In this document: piece after piece, positions 15,800-24,675 of the stretch
Layout: each line of letters starts with the position of its first letter
Numbering within the stretch: the first letter of the stretch is position 1
From: Melioribacter roseus
GTDB lineage: Bacteria; Bacteroidota; Ignavibacteria; Ignavibacteriales; Melioribacteraceae
DNA: 37,661 nt
NCBI GenBank assembly: GCA_020722085.1
Contig: DYLN01000020.1
Span: 1-37,661 of the forward strand
Direction of reading: 5' to 3'
The notes under the pieces: generated by a model
What the model saw: the letters and a program-made list of their open reading frames with translations, nothing else
Told to the model about the DNA's origin: nothing
Databases searched by the model: none
Position numbers and translations under genes: made by a program

Positions 15800-16375
15800 T
15801 TTCAAATTCTTGTATAGGGAACAATCAATTGTGTGGTCGTTTACCATACCAACTGCCTGCATAAATGCGTAGCAAATTGTTGAACCGACAAATTTAAATC
15901 CCCGCTTCTGCAAATCTTTGCTCATTGCGTCGGACTCTTTTGTTTTAGTCGGAATCTCTTTTAAACTTTTCCGTTGATTAATTATCGGTTTTCCGTTTAC
16001 GAACTTCCAGATATATTTATCAAATGAGCCGTATTCTTTCTGAATTTCAGTGAACAACTTGGCATTAATAATTGCGGCTTCAATTTTCAGTCTGTTGCGG
16101 ATGATTCCTTCGTTTTGTAAGAGTTGTTTTATTTTTTTCGAATCGTACTTTGCAATTTTTTTTGCATCAAAATTCTCGAATGCTTTTCGGTAATTTTCCC
16201 GCTTACGGAGAATAGTAATCCAGCTTAATCCGGCTTGAGCGCCTTCGAGTATAAGCATCTCAAAAAGTTTTCTATCGTCGTGAACAGGAATTCCCCATTC
16301 TTTGTCGTGGTATTCGATGTATAAAGGATCGCTGCCGCACCATGCGCATCTTTTTATCATAAGTGGCTCGTTCAA
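15797..16375 (-). CDS. tag: DNA-3-methyladenine glycosylase I (Tag)
   Basis: A 192-residue base-excision repair enzyme removing 3-methyladenine. Signatures: N-terminal 'RCAWCGSDPLYIEYHDKEWGIPVHDDRKLFEMLILEGAQAGLSWITILRKRENYR', and the C-terminal zinc ligands in 'MVNDHTIDCS'. The 'FVGSTICYAFMQAVGMVNDH' stretch is characteristic of Tag. Length is standard. Its start overlaps the CoA-binding protein's stop by 4 bases, so the two genes are translationally coupled. Confidence 0.95.
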   Translation of the reverse strand: MNEPLMIKRCAWCGSDPLYIEYHDKEWGIPVHDDRKLFEMLILEGAQAGLSWITILRKRENYRKAFENFDAKKIAKYDSKKIKQLLQNEGIIRNRLKIEAAIINAKLFTEIQKEYGSFDKYIWKFVNGKPIINQRKSLKEIPTKTKESDAMSKDLQKRGFKFVGSTICYAFMQAVGMVNDHTIDCSLYKNLK

Positions 16376-16827
16376 TTTGGAAGTTTATGGAAAACTTTAT
16401 TTATAAATCTGTGAAATTTATGAATTGACTCAACCGGCTGAGCAAACATTAAGAAACATACTTTATGAACTTCGTTGATATTATTTTCTTTACAAAATTT
16501 AATTGCGTCTTCGGATTCCGAGCCTTGCTGCATCCAGATATTTTCAATTCGGGTTTCTGCAGCTTCGCGAACCACTTTTTCGGTTTCTTCCGGCTTGACG
16601 CATAATATTAAAGCGCCGGGCTTTTCAGGCAACTCTTTCAAGCTTGCATAGCATCTTTCGCCGTTAATTTCGGCAGCATTGGGGTTAATTGGAAAAACCC
16701 TGTAGCCTTTTTTCTTTAATTCGCTGTAAACCGCATTCCCAAATTTCTTCCCGCTCCTCGAAACTCCGTACACAGCAAATAATTTTTGATTGATAATTTT
16801 CTCAACCGACTGTTTACTTGATTTCAT
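16372..16827 (-). CDS. CoA-binding domain protein (YccU-like)
   Basis: A 151-residue Rossmann-fold protein of the CoA_binding_2 type. It has 'KLFAVYGVSRSGKKFGNAVYSELKKKGYRVFPINPNAAEINGERCYASLKELPEKPGALILCVKPEETEKVV' in outline, followed by 'IENIWMQQGSESEDAIKFCKENNI'. Such proteins bind CoA or related nucleotides; the physiological role is unsettled. A slightly longer C-terminus than usual ends in a Lys/His/Phe-rich helix. It precedes tag with a 4-base overlap (ATGA type). Confidence 0.88.
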   Translation of the reverse strand: MKSSKQSVEKIINQKLFAVYGVSRSGKKFGNAVYSELKKKGYRVFPINPNAAEINGERCYASLKELPEKPGALILCVKPEETEKVVREAAETRIENIWMQQGSESEDAIKFCKENNINEVHKVCFLMFAQPVESIHKFHRFINKVFHKLPN

Positions 16828-16869
16828 GGTTCTTCACCTCTGTAATATTAAATAATTCATTCCAAATAT

Positions 16870-16953
16870 AATCTTGCAATTCTGCAATCTTCTAATCTTG
16901 CAATCTTCTAATCTTGTAATCTTGTAATACTATAATCTTTTAATCATGCAATC
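16870..16953. repeat. 8-bp-period tandem repeat
   Basis: The stretch parses exactly into ten 8-base units plus four bases, with consensus AATCTTGC/AATCTTCT and later diverged units such as AATACTAT and AATCATGC. It lies between the aldehyde dehydrogenase stop and the CoA-binding gene start, and so forms most of that short intergenic region. An 8-base period fits slippage-type expansion and could alter spacing of upstream signals for the CoA-binding gene. Confidence 0.75.
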
Positions 16954-16958
16954 ATTCC

Positions 16959-18323
16959 TTATTTTACCCATACCGTTTTTATGTTTACAAATTCTTTAAT
17001 TCCATAGTGTGAAAGTTCTCTTCCGTAGCCGGAATTTTTTACTCCGCCGAAAGGTAAACGCGGGTCGCTTTTAACCATTCCGTTAATAAAAACATTTCCG
17101 GATTCGATTTTTGCAGCAAGCTTTTTTGCTTTGTTTAAGTCGTTTGTCCAGAGTGAAGCCCCTAATCCGAAATTTGAATCATTGGCAATATTTACCGCAT
17201 CGTTTTCATCTTTTGCTTTTATCAAACTTGCAACCGGACCGAAAATTTCTTCGTTGTAAGCCGGCATGCCTTTATGCAGTTCAGATAGAATCGTTGGTGC
17301 ATAATAGTAGCCGGTAGCTTCTAAAACTTTTCCACCGGTTAAAACTTTGGCTCCCATTTCAACTGATTTTTTTACCTGAGCATCAAGTTCGTACATCAAA
17401 TCTTCTCTTGCGATTGGTCCGAGTTCTGTTTTCTCATCCATTGGGTCGCCTACTGCAACGTTTTCCATCTTTTCAACAAATTTATCTTTGAATTTGTCAT
17501 AAATTTTTTCAACTACAATAAATCTTTTAGCGGCTATGCAGCTTTGTCCGTTATTTATTAATCTTGCCGTAACAGCAGTACTGACGGCATGATCAATATT
17601 GGCATCCTCAAGTACAACAAACGGGTCGCTGCCGCCGAGTTCCAGAACTGTTTTTTTCAAATTTGCGCCGCTCAATTTTGCAATTTGTTTCCCAGCGGGT
17701 TCGCTTCCTGTTAAAGTTACGGCTTTTACATAAGGATGGTTAATAATTTCTCCTACTATTTTTGAGCCGATAAGCAAAGTGCTGAATGTATGTTTTGGAA
17801 ATCCTGCAGTATGAAAAATTTCTTCTATTGCAAGGGCACACATCGGAACATTCGAGGCATGTTTTAACAACCCGACATTTCCAGCCATTAATGCCGGAAC
17901 TGCAAAACGGAATACCTGCCAGAACGGAAAATTCCACGGCATCACTGCAAGCACAACACCAATGGGGTCAAACTCAATATAACTTTCAGAAGCATCAGTT
18001 TTTACTTTTTCACGCTGAAGAAACTGCTCAGCATTTTCTGCATAATACTCACATACCCATGCACACTTTTCTACTTCGGCTGAAGCCTGTTTAATCGGTT
18101 TACCCATTTCCCTTGTAATTATTTCGCCGTAATGATTTCTTTTCTCTTTAAGAATTTCGGCTGTGCGGTTCATTAACTTCTTTCGTTCGGTAATAGGAAC
18201 TTCACGCCAATTCAAAAATGTTTCATGTGCCTTTTCGATTATTGATTGAACTTTTTCGGTCGGGTATTCATCGAATATTTTTTCTATTTTACCGGTGGCT
18301 GGATTAATTGTTTGGATTGCCAT
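16959..18323 (-). CDS. NAD(P)-dependent aldehyde dehydrogenase (succinate-semialdehyde type)
   Basis: A 454-residue aldehyde dehydrogenase. Catalytic Glu228 lies in 'LELGGSDPF' and Cys262 in 'NNGQSCIAAKRF'; the cofactor loop is 'LTGSEPAGKQIA'. 'NFPFWQVFRFAVPALMAGNVGLLKHASNVP' and 'PFGGVKNSGYGRELSHYGIKEFVNIKTVW' match the GabD1/YneI-like short succinate-semialdehyde dehydrogenases, which oxidise succinate semialdehyde to succinate. The 454-residue length is typical of that group. The substrate is inferred from similarity only; other aldehydes are possible. No gabT is adjacent. Divergent from the DUF423 gene. Confidence 0.88.
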   Translation of the reverse strand: MAIQTINPATGKIEKIFDEYPTEKVQSIIEKAHETFLNWREVPITERKKLMNRTAEILKEKRNHYGEIITREMGKPIKQASAEVEKCAWVCEYYAENAEQFLQREKVKTDASESYIEFDPIGVVLAVMPWNFPFWQVFRFAVPALMAGNVGLLKHASNVPMCALAIEEIFHTAGFPKHTFSTLLIGSKIVGEIINHPYVKAVTLTGSEPAGKQIAKLSGANLKKTVLELGGSDPFVVLEDANIDHAVSTAVTARLINNGQSCIAAKRFIVVEKIYDKFKDKFVEKMENVAVGDPMDEKTELGPIAREDLMYELDAQVKKSVEMGAKVLTGGKVLEATGYYYAPTILSELHKGMPAYNEEIFGPVASLIKAKDENDAVNIANDSNFGLGASLWTNDLNKAKKLAAKIESGNVFINGMVKSDPRLPFGGVKNSGYGRELSHYGIKEFVNIKTVWVK

Positions 18324-18407
18324 AAAAATTCTCCAATTATAATTGGTACGAATACACTGGAGCCGTAGTAAAAAATCGTTTTAACAAATAAAGGTAAACA
18401 TTATCTT

Positions 18408-18797
18408 ATGAAAAATAACAAATTAATTATACTTGCCGCATCAGCAGGGTTTCTCGGTGTTGCGCTTGGAGCATTTGGTGCACACGGATTAAAAACATAC
18501 GTAAACTCGGATATGATAGAAACTTATAGGACTGGTGTACAGTATCATCTCATTCACGCTGTTGTATTATTAGTTCTCTCAATTAACGGAACCAATAAAT
18601 TTTTCAAAGCTTTTTGGTTTATTTTAATAGGAATAATACTTTTTTCTTTTTCACTTTATCTATATGCGGTAACTTCCGCTGCTTTGTTTGCTGCAATAAC
18701 TCCTCTTGGCGGAGTTTCATTTCTTATAGGCTGGTTGTTAATTCTACTTGAAGCGAGTAAAGGGCGGACTGTAGATCGGACAGTTGATAGAAAGTAA
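18408..18797 (+). CDS. DUF423 family membrane protein
   Basis: A 129-residue protein with four predicted transmembrane segments. It shows the DUF423 (YwdK/YgdD) features: an N-terminal 'GFLGVALGAFGAHGLK' and 'TGVQYHLIHAVVLLVL', then 'ITPLGGVSFLIGWLLIL'. Length is typical. No function is established for the family. The final residues contain two short direct repeats (RTVDRTVDRK), the only odd point. It is followed by phoH 136 bases later. Confidence 0.88.
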   Translation: MKNNKLIILAASAGFLGVALGAFGAHGLKTYVNSDMIETYRTGVQYHLIHAVVLLVLSINGTNKFFKAFWFILIGIILFSFSLYLYAVTSAALFAAITPLGGVSFLIGWLLILLEASKGRTVDRTVDRK

Positions 18798-18837
18798 GTT
18801 TAATTTTTCTTTCTGCTGAAAATTTTAGTGAAATTTC

Positions 18838-18867
18838 TTGACAAAAAATTTCTTCTTGACTTAGAAT
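18838..18867 (+). promoter_or_regulatory. Candidate sigma70-type promoter for phoH
   Basis: TTGACA (18838-18843) and TAGAAT (18862-18867) are 18 bases apart, about 65 bases before the phoH start. This, with similar elements before ppc and the metY leader, suggests the organism uses E. coli-like -35/-10 promoters rather than the Bacteroidetes TTTG/TAnnTTTG type. Confidence 0.5.
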
Positions 18868-18933
18868 AATTTTTTATTAAGTTCGCAGAGAGGTTTACTT
18901 AATTCTCTATTATTAATTAGCCTTAAGCTCTTT

Positions 18934-20271
18934 ATGAAAAAACCCCAGCCCAAGACATTTGTTCTTGACACAAACGTAATTCTTCATGACCCAACCTGCA
19001 TTCAGAATTTTCAGGAGAACAACGTTATAATTCCTCTTGCCGTAATAGAAGAACTGGATCATTTTAAGAGAGGCAACCAGGTTATAAATTTAAATGCCCG
19101 TGAATTTACAAGAACTCTGGATTCGGTTACCGGCAGTGAGATTTTTAACGGCGGAGTCCCCCTTGGAAAAGGGAAGGGGAAAGTACGAATCGTAATTACT
19201 AAAGGGTTGTCGAAAGAAATTCAGAATGTTTTTAGGGAAGACAACACCGACCATCGTGTTCTCAGTGCAGCTTATGATATCTCATTGCAGCTAAAAAAAT
19301 CAAGAGTAGTTTTAATCAGCAAAGATGTAAATCTAAGAATGAAATCCAAAGCTCTCGGAATTCCCGCAGAAGATTATACAACCGACAGAATTTCAAGTGT
19401 AGAAAATTTGTATAGTGGAAAAGATATTGTAGAAAATTTTGACGACGGTTTGCTGCAAGAATTTTTTTCTGCACCTTATCAGGTTTTGGCAAAAAAGATC
19501 ATCAGGAAAATAAAAAAAGAGATTGTACCTAATAAGTATTTCATAATAAGAAATTCCAATCGTTCCGCTCTCGCTGTTCTTGATTCAGAAATAGAAGTTT
19601 TTAAAAGAATTGACAAACAGCTTGTGTACGGTATAAAGCCTCGTAATGCCGAACAAACGTTTGCCGTAGATGCGCTTGTTAATCCAGATATTCCGCTTGT
19701 TTCAATTACTGGGAAAGCGGGTACAGGTAAAACTTTGCTTGCACTTGCTAGTGCACTTCAAATAAGAAAAAATTACAGACAAATTTATGTTGCGCGTCCA
19801 GTTGTTCCACTAAGCAACAAAGATATCGGTTATTTGCCGGGGGACGTAGAGAGCAAACTAGCTCCTTATATGCAGCCTTTGTGGGATAATCTGAAAGTTA
19901 TTCAGGATCAATTTCCAGAGACCGATAAAAACTATCAGCTTATCAATAATATGATAAAAGATGAGAAACTTGTAATAGAACCGTTAAGCTACATCCGCGG
20001 CAGAAGCCTGCAGAGAATTTATTTTATTGTTGATGAAGCTCAGAATCTGACCCCTCACGAAATAAAAACAATAATTACACGTGCCGGAGAAGGTGCAAAG
20101 GTGGTTCTGACTGGCGATATTTATCAGATCGATCACCCATACCTTGATTCTCAGTCAAATGGACTTTCTTATTTAATCGAGCATTTTAAAGGACAAAAAT
20201 TATATGCACATATAAATCTTGAAAAAGGTGAAAGATCCGAACTCGCTGAACTTGCAAGTAATTTGCTGTAA
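18934..20271 (+). CDS. PhoH family protein with N-terminal PIN domain
   Basis: A 445-residue PIN-PhoH fusion. The PIN RNase domain begins 'TFVLDTNVILHDP' (Asp12) and continues through 'PLAVIEELDHFKRG' and 'VVLISKDVNLRMKSKALG'. The PhoH ATPase has Walker A GKAGTGKT (260-267) and Walker B 'FIVDEAQN' (about 364-371), with 'ARPVVPLSNKDIGYLPGD' and 'VVLTGDIYQID'. Related PhoH2 proteins act as ATP-dependent RNA helicase/RNases. Length is normal, and the ATG at 18934 starts close to the PIN motif. An AT-rich hairpin overlaps its stop codon. Confidence 0.93.
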   Translation: MKKPQPKTFVLDTNVILHDPTCIQNFQENNVIIPLAVIEELDHFKRGNQVINLNAREFTRTLDSVTGSEIFNGGVPLGKGKGKVRIVITKGLSKEIQNVFREDNTDHRVLSAAYDISLQLKKSRVVLISKDVNLRMKSKALGIPAEDYTTDRISSVENLYSGKDIVENFDDGLLQEFFSAPYQVLAKKIIRKIKKEIVPNKYFIIRNSNRSALAVLDSEIEVFKRIDKQLVYGIKPRNAEQTFAVDALVNPDIPLVSITGKAGTGKTLLALASALQIRKNYRQIYVARPVVPLSNKDIGYLPGDVESKLAPYMQPLWDNLKVIQDQFPETDKNYQLINNMIKDEKLVIEPLSYIRGRSLQRIYFIVDEAQNLTPHEIKTIITRAGEGAKVVLTGDIYQIDHPYLDSQSNGLSYLIEHFKGQKLYAHINLEKGERSELAELASNLL

Positions 20272-20292
20272 TTTTATTTTGAATAAAATTAC
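20268..20292 (+). other. AT-rich hairpin overlapping the phoH stop
   Basis: GTAATTTTATT (20268-20278) and AATAAAATTAC (20282-20292) form a perfect 11-bp stem with a 3-base loop. There is no T-run right after it, so it is at most a weak terminator. The rest of 20293-20372 appears to contain only AT-rich non-coding DNA. Confidence 0.35.
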
Positions 20293-20372
20293 TCAGTGAA
20301 TGTATAAATAATCAATTGTTTATCCTCGAGTAATTTTTTTAGTCTAATTAAATGTATTTATGAATTTTCTTC

Positions 20373-20401
20373 TTGACATCATACTTACGCAAAAGTATAT
20401 T
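20373..20401 (+). promoter_or_regulatory. Promoter P1 of the metY leader
   Basis: TTGACA (20373-20378), a 17-base spacer and TATATT (20396-20401) give a near-ideal sigma70 promoter. The predicted start is near 20408, about 35 bases before leader ORF 1. An inverted repeat ATACTT (20381-20386) / AAGTAT (20393-20398) spans the spacer and enters the -10 element, a position where a repressor could act. Confidence 0.65.
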
Positions 20402-20429
20402 TGGCATTAATTTTTTGATACTTTATAAT
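20401..20429 (+). promoter_or_regulatory. Promoter P2 of the metY leader
   Basis: TTGGCA (20401-20406), a 17-base spacer and a perfect TATAAT (20424-20429). It would start near 20436, only about 7 bases before the first leader ORF. It begins where P1's -10 ends. Either or both promoters could be used; P2 matches the -10 consensus better and P1 the -35. Confidence 0.5.
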
Positions 20430-20442
20430 AAGTTTATAACGA

Positions 20443-20529
20443 ATGAAACTCTTCGAATTAAATAACGTCAACGAGATTATTAGCGGCACTGCTATGTGTA
20501 TGATGATGTTATTTAATGCGAAGGGCTGA
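20443..20529 (+). CDS. Leader peptide 1 (Met/Cys attenuation peptide), 28 residues
   Basis: A short ORF starting ATG at 20443 and ending TGA at 20527-20529. It begins MKLFELNN and near its end carries the codon run ATG TGT ATG ATG ATG (20494-20508, residues MCMMM), then LFNAKG. No strong ribosome binding site is visible. Four Met and one Cys codon in five positions is far from chance. The last Met codon ends 11 bases before the antiterminator arm at 20520, and the stop codon overlaps it. This spacing would let a ribosome stalled on Met leave the arm free, and one at the stop cover it. Function is inferred from this geometry and from the downstream methionine operon. Confidence 0.85.
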   Translation: MKLFELNNVNEIISGTAMCMMMLFNAKG

Positions 20530-20590
20530 AAAAAGTTTATAATTTTTTTTGAAAAGCCCTTCAATACAAAAGTTGAAGGGCTTTTTTATT
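20449..20590 (+). promoter_or_regulatory. Attenuator 1: 1:2 helix, antiterminator and terminator
   Basis: Segment 1 (20449-20470) pairs with segment 2 (20504-20525) over 22 positions, with one A-G mismatch at 20456/20518 and two G-U pairs; the core ATTAAATAAC/GTTATTTAAT is perfect. Segment 2's end GAAGGGCT (20520-20527) also pairs perfectly with segment 3, AGCCCTTC (20555-20562). Segment 3 lies in the left arm of the terminator: AAAAGCCCTTCAA (20552-20564) and TTGAAGGGCTTTT (20573-20585), 13 bp with an 8-base loop and a T tail. The helices 1:2, 2:3 and 3:4 are mutually exclusive, as in the trp/his type attenuators. Confidence 0.85.
20552..20590 (+). terminator. Terminator 1 in the metY leader
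   Basis: A perfect 13-bp stem (20552-20564 with 20573-20585), 8-base loop and U-rich end. It lies 22 bases after leader ORF 1 stops and 17 bases before leader ORF 2's ATG at 20607, so all downstream genes depend on reading through it, unless another promoter is present. Sequence is closely shared with terminator 2. Confidence 0.9.
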
Positions 20591-20606
20591 ATTTATGATT
20601 AAAAGC

Positions 20607-20714
20607 ATGAAAACAAATTTTATAAATATTAACCACGGCAATATGATAAGCTCGATTTCTATGTGTATGTGTATGATTATGTGCATGTTTAACTATTTCC
20701 GTGAAGGGACATAA
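20607..20714 (+). CDS. Leader peptide 2 (Met/Cys attenuation peptide), 35 residues
   Basis: Start ATG 20607, stop TAA 20712-20714; an in-frame ATG at 20595 would add four residues. It begins MKTNFIN and carries MCMCMIMCM (20661-20687), five Met and three Cys codons in nine, followed by FNYFREGT. The richer Cys content than leader 1 suggests sensing of both sulfur amino acids. The ribosome-dependent arm GTGAAGGG (20701-20708) begins 13 bases after the last Met codon and lies just before the stop. No obvious ribosome binding site. I do not recognise a family. Confidence 0.85.
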   Translation: MKTNFININHGNMISSISMCMCMIMCMFNYFREGT

Positions 20715-20773
20715 ATTTTTAACAAAATAATAAATTGCAAATTAAAAGCCCTTCACAAACGAAGGGCTTTTTT
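20634..20773 (+). promoter_or_regulatory. Attenuator 2: 1:2 helix, antiterminator and terminator
   Basis: A weaker segment 1 (CACGG at 20634-20638 and AATA at 20640-20643) pairs with segment 2 (TATT at 20694-20697 and CCGTG at 20699-20703), with one mismatch. GTGAAGGG (20701-20708) pairs perfectly with CCCTTCAC (20749-20756), which includes part of the terminator's left arm. The terminator stem is AAAAGCCCTTC (20744-20754) with GAAGGGCTTTT (20761-20771). The same competition logic as attenuator 1. Confidence 0.8.
20744..20773 (+). terminator. Terminator 2 in the metY leader
   Basis: A perfect 11-bp stem (20744-20754 with 20761-20771), 6-base loop and T tail, only 17 bases before the metY start. 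The metY ribosome binding site AAGGAG (20779-20784) follows just after the T tail. The stem core GCCCTTC/GAAGGGC is shared with terminator 1, which suggests a duplicated module. Confidence 0.9.
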
Positions 20774-20787
20774 ATTAAAAGGAGTAA

Positions 20788-22125
<1,338 letters not shown>

Positions 22126-22137
22126 ACGGAGAAAAAA

Positions 22138-23568
22138 ATGAAAGTATTAAAATTTGGCGGAACTTCAATCGGTACTGTGGAAAGATTTTCAAACGCAGTA
22201 AACATTATTAAAAATAAATTACATGAAGATGAAATAGTTGTTGTTCTTTCTGCAATCGGCGGCGTTACAGATAGATTAATTAAGTCGATTGAACTTGCTT
22301 CACGCGGCGAGCGCCAATATGTGAATATTCTTGAAAATATCAAATCAATCCATTTTAATTTTTTGACTCAACTTGTGCATGAACCTTTTAGGAAAGAAAC
22401 AGCTTTCGAATTAGACCATGTAATAAGCACATTGTATTCGAAGCTGAGGGGAATATTTTTGGTAAAGGAAGCATCTAAAAAAACAAAAGATTCTATTCTT
22501 CCTTCCGGTGAGTATTTGTCCAATAGTTTATTGATTGGGGCTTTGAAGTCGGCAGGTATAAATTCCCGATTTTTCGATTCTAAGAACTTTATACGGACAG
22601 ATTCAACTTTCGGCGAGGCAAATGTCAATTTTGAAGTAACGAACAAATTAATAAATGAGTACTTTTACCAACAGGGTAGATTCCCTCAATCGTTGGATGG
22701 CAAGTTTGTGGCGGTTGTAAACGGATTTACTGGTTCGGATGACGAAGGGAATCTAACAACACTTGGTAGAAGCGGTTCAGATTATACTGCTGCTATTATT
22801 GGTGCTGCATTAAAAGTTGACTCGGTTGAAATATGGACAGACGTCAATGGTGTATTAAGTGCCGACCCTAAAATTGTCAACGATCCGTTTCCAATAAGAG
22901 AATTAGATTACAACGAAGTTGCCGAAATCGCAAGCTTTGGAGCGAAAGTAATTTTTCCCAAATCGATGGAACCGCTGCAAAAGGAAAATATCCCTCTAGT
23001 AATACTTAATTCTTTTAATCCTGAAGGTGAAGGAACAATAATAAGAAACAGAAGGACGGGAGAATCCGATATTCGTGTGGTTACCAGCATGAAAAATCTC
23101 TCCCTTGTAATGCTCGAAAAACAAAATAGCAAAGAAAGCCTCGAAATTTTAAGCCGGTTGTTAGGAATACTTTCCAGGCATGAATTGACTTACCTTTTGA
23201 ACGGAAGAACCATCTTGCAGCAGTCGATTAGTTTCATTACAAGCTCATTTACTTCGGAAGAATTAATTAAGGAAGTACAAACAGAATTTTCCAAAGAATT
23301 AAAAAGCTCGGTTATTACAAAGATAGGACTAATAAACAATGTGGCGGTTGTTTCAATTTTTAACGGTAAAAAAAATCAATACAGCACTAACAGAATTTTT
23401 GAAGTTCTTGCAGCAAACAAAATAAAAATTCATCTGTTCTTCCATCGCTCCTGTATAGAAGATATTTCGATAGTTATTGATGAGAAGAACGAAGAAAAAG
23501 TAATAAATCTGATTCACGAAGAATTATATCGGAATGAAACAAAAAGCTTTGGTGTTAATGTTGCCTGA
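22138..23568 (+). CDS. Aspartate kinase
   Basis: A 476-residue aspartokinase phosphorylating aspartate, the entry to the Met/Thr/Lys branch. N-terminal '[13 protein letters not shown]' is the kinase signature, with '[14 protein letters not shown]', '[19 protein letters not shown]' and '[17 protein letters not shown]'. The C-terminal 170 residues contain two ACT-like repeats ('[12 protein letters not shown]', '[12 protein letters not shown]') for feedback control. It resembles the ThrA N-terminal half but is not fused to homoserine dehydrogenase, which is not in this window. It follows metY by 12 bases with CGGAG upstream; its 3' end overlaps an extended metX frame. Confidence 0.92.
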   Translation: MKVLKFGGTSIGTVERFSNAVNIIKNKLHEDEIVVVLSAIGGVTDRLIKSIELASRGERQYVNILENIKSIHFNFLTQLVHEPFRKETAFELDHVISTLYSKLRGIFLVKEASKKTKDSILPSGEYLSNSLLIGALKSAGINSRFFDSKNFIRTDSTFGEANVNFEVTNKLINEYFYQQGRFPQSLDGKFVAVVNGFTGSDDEGNLTTLGRSGSDYTAAIIGAALKVDSVEIWTDVNGVLSADPKIVNDPFPIRELDYNEVAEIASFGAKVIFPKSMEPLQKENIPLVILNSFNPEGEGTIIRNRRTGESDIRVVTSMKNLSLVMLEKQNSKESLEILSRLLGILSRHELTYLLNGRTILQQSISFITSSFTSEELIKEVQTEFSKELKSSVITKIGLINNVAVVSIFNGKKNQYSTNRIFEVLAANKIKIHLFFHRSCIEDISIVIDEKNEEKVINLIHEELYRNETKSFGVNVA

Positions 23569-23575
23569 AATAATC

Positions 23576-24673
23576 ATGAACGAAAGCCGAGAGATTAAAA
23601 TGAAAGACGGAAATTTAGTAACTCAAAAAACAGAGGCTGCAGAGACTATTACTTTTTATGAGCCGTTTGAATTTGAAAGCGGCAAATCAATTCCTTCTGT
23701 AACAGTTGCCTATGAAACCTACGGTAGTTTGAACAGCGATAGTACAAATGCAATCTTAATCTGTCATGCATTAACCGGTAATGCTCATGCAGCCGATTAC
23801 GACGAGGAAGATAAAAGCGGCTGGTGGAACGGGTTAATTGGTCCGGGCAAAGCATTCGACACAAATAAGTATTTTGTAATATGTTCCAATTTTTTAGGTA
23901 GCTGTTATGGAACAACTGGACCTACTTCGTTAAATCCGTTAACGGGGAAAAAATACGGACTGGAATTTCCGCAAATGACAGTCCGTGATATTGTGAAGCT
24001 TCAGTACAAGCTGGTTAAATATCTCGGAGTAAAAAGGATAAAAACTATTTCCGGAGGTTCTCTCGGAGGAATGCAGGTGCTGGAGTGGGCGCTAATGTAT
24101 CCTGAAATAGTTGAAAGCATAATTCCAATTGCGACTGCAGCAAGGCATTCCGCATGGGCCATTGGTTTAAATGAAGTCGCACGCAAAGCAATTACAAATG
24201 ACCCAGCATGGAACAACGGCAATTATAAAGAGCAGCCGTTTAACGGATTGGCACTTGCAAGAATGATTGCAATGATTTCTTACAGAAGCGCTGTTAGTTT
24301 TGATAAACGCTTCGGCAGGGAAACATCGGGCAATTCGAAAGGTCAATTCCAGGTTGAAAGTTATCTAAATTATCAAGGTGAAAAATTAGTAAAAAGATTT
24401 GATGCAAATACATATTTATATATTACGAAAGCAATGGACCTGCACGATGTAACACGTAACAGAGGGTCATTAAAAGAAACTCTCGGAAGCATAAAATCAA
24501 AAACTCTTTGTGTTGGAATTGATTCGGATATTCTTTATCCCGTAAGCGAACAAAAAGAGATTGCATCATTAATTCCCGGCGCAAAATATTTTGAGATAAA
24601 TTCAATCTACGGGCATGACGCTTTTTTGATCGAGTATGAACAGTTGAATGGTGCAATAAAAGAATTCTTGTAA
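23576..24673 (+). CDS. metX: Homoserine O-acetyltransferase (MetX)
   Basis: An alpha/beta-hydrolase-fold enzyme acetylating homoserine with acetyl-CoA, which supplies MetY. It has '[59 protein letters not shown]', the nucleophile Ser in '[16 protein letters not shown]', and a terminal 'GHDAFLIEY' with the catalytic His. The frame opens at 23534, but I prefer ATG 23576 (or 23600, with GAGAG upstream), leaving the aspartokinase stop uninterrupted. It is the operon's last gene; the next gene is convergent, only 2 bases away, with no terminator seen between them. Confidence 0.94.
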   Translation: MNESREIKMKDGNLVTQKTEAAETITFYEPFEFESGKSIPSVTVAYETYGSLNSDSTNAILICHALTGNAHAADYDEEDKSGWWNGLIGPGKAFDTNKYFVICSNFLGSCYGTTGPTSLNPLTGKKYGLEFPQMTVRDIVKLQYKLVKYLGVKRIKTISGGSLGGMQVLEWALMYPEIVESIIPIATAARHSAWAIGLNEVARKAITNDPAWNNGNYKEQPFNGLALARMIAMISYRSAVSFDKRFGRETSGNSKGQFQVESYLNYQGEKLVKRFDANTYLYITKAMDLHDVTRNRGSLKETLGSIKSKTLCVGIDSDILYPVSEQKEIASLIPGAKYFEINSIYGHDAFLIEYEQLNGAIKEFL

Positions 24674-24675
24674 AA

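Noticed and set aside
16870-16953. CRISPR array
   Set aside because: The unit is only 8 bases with no spacers, so it is a simple tandem repeat.
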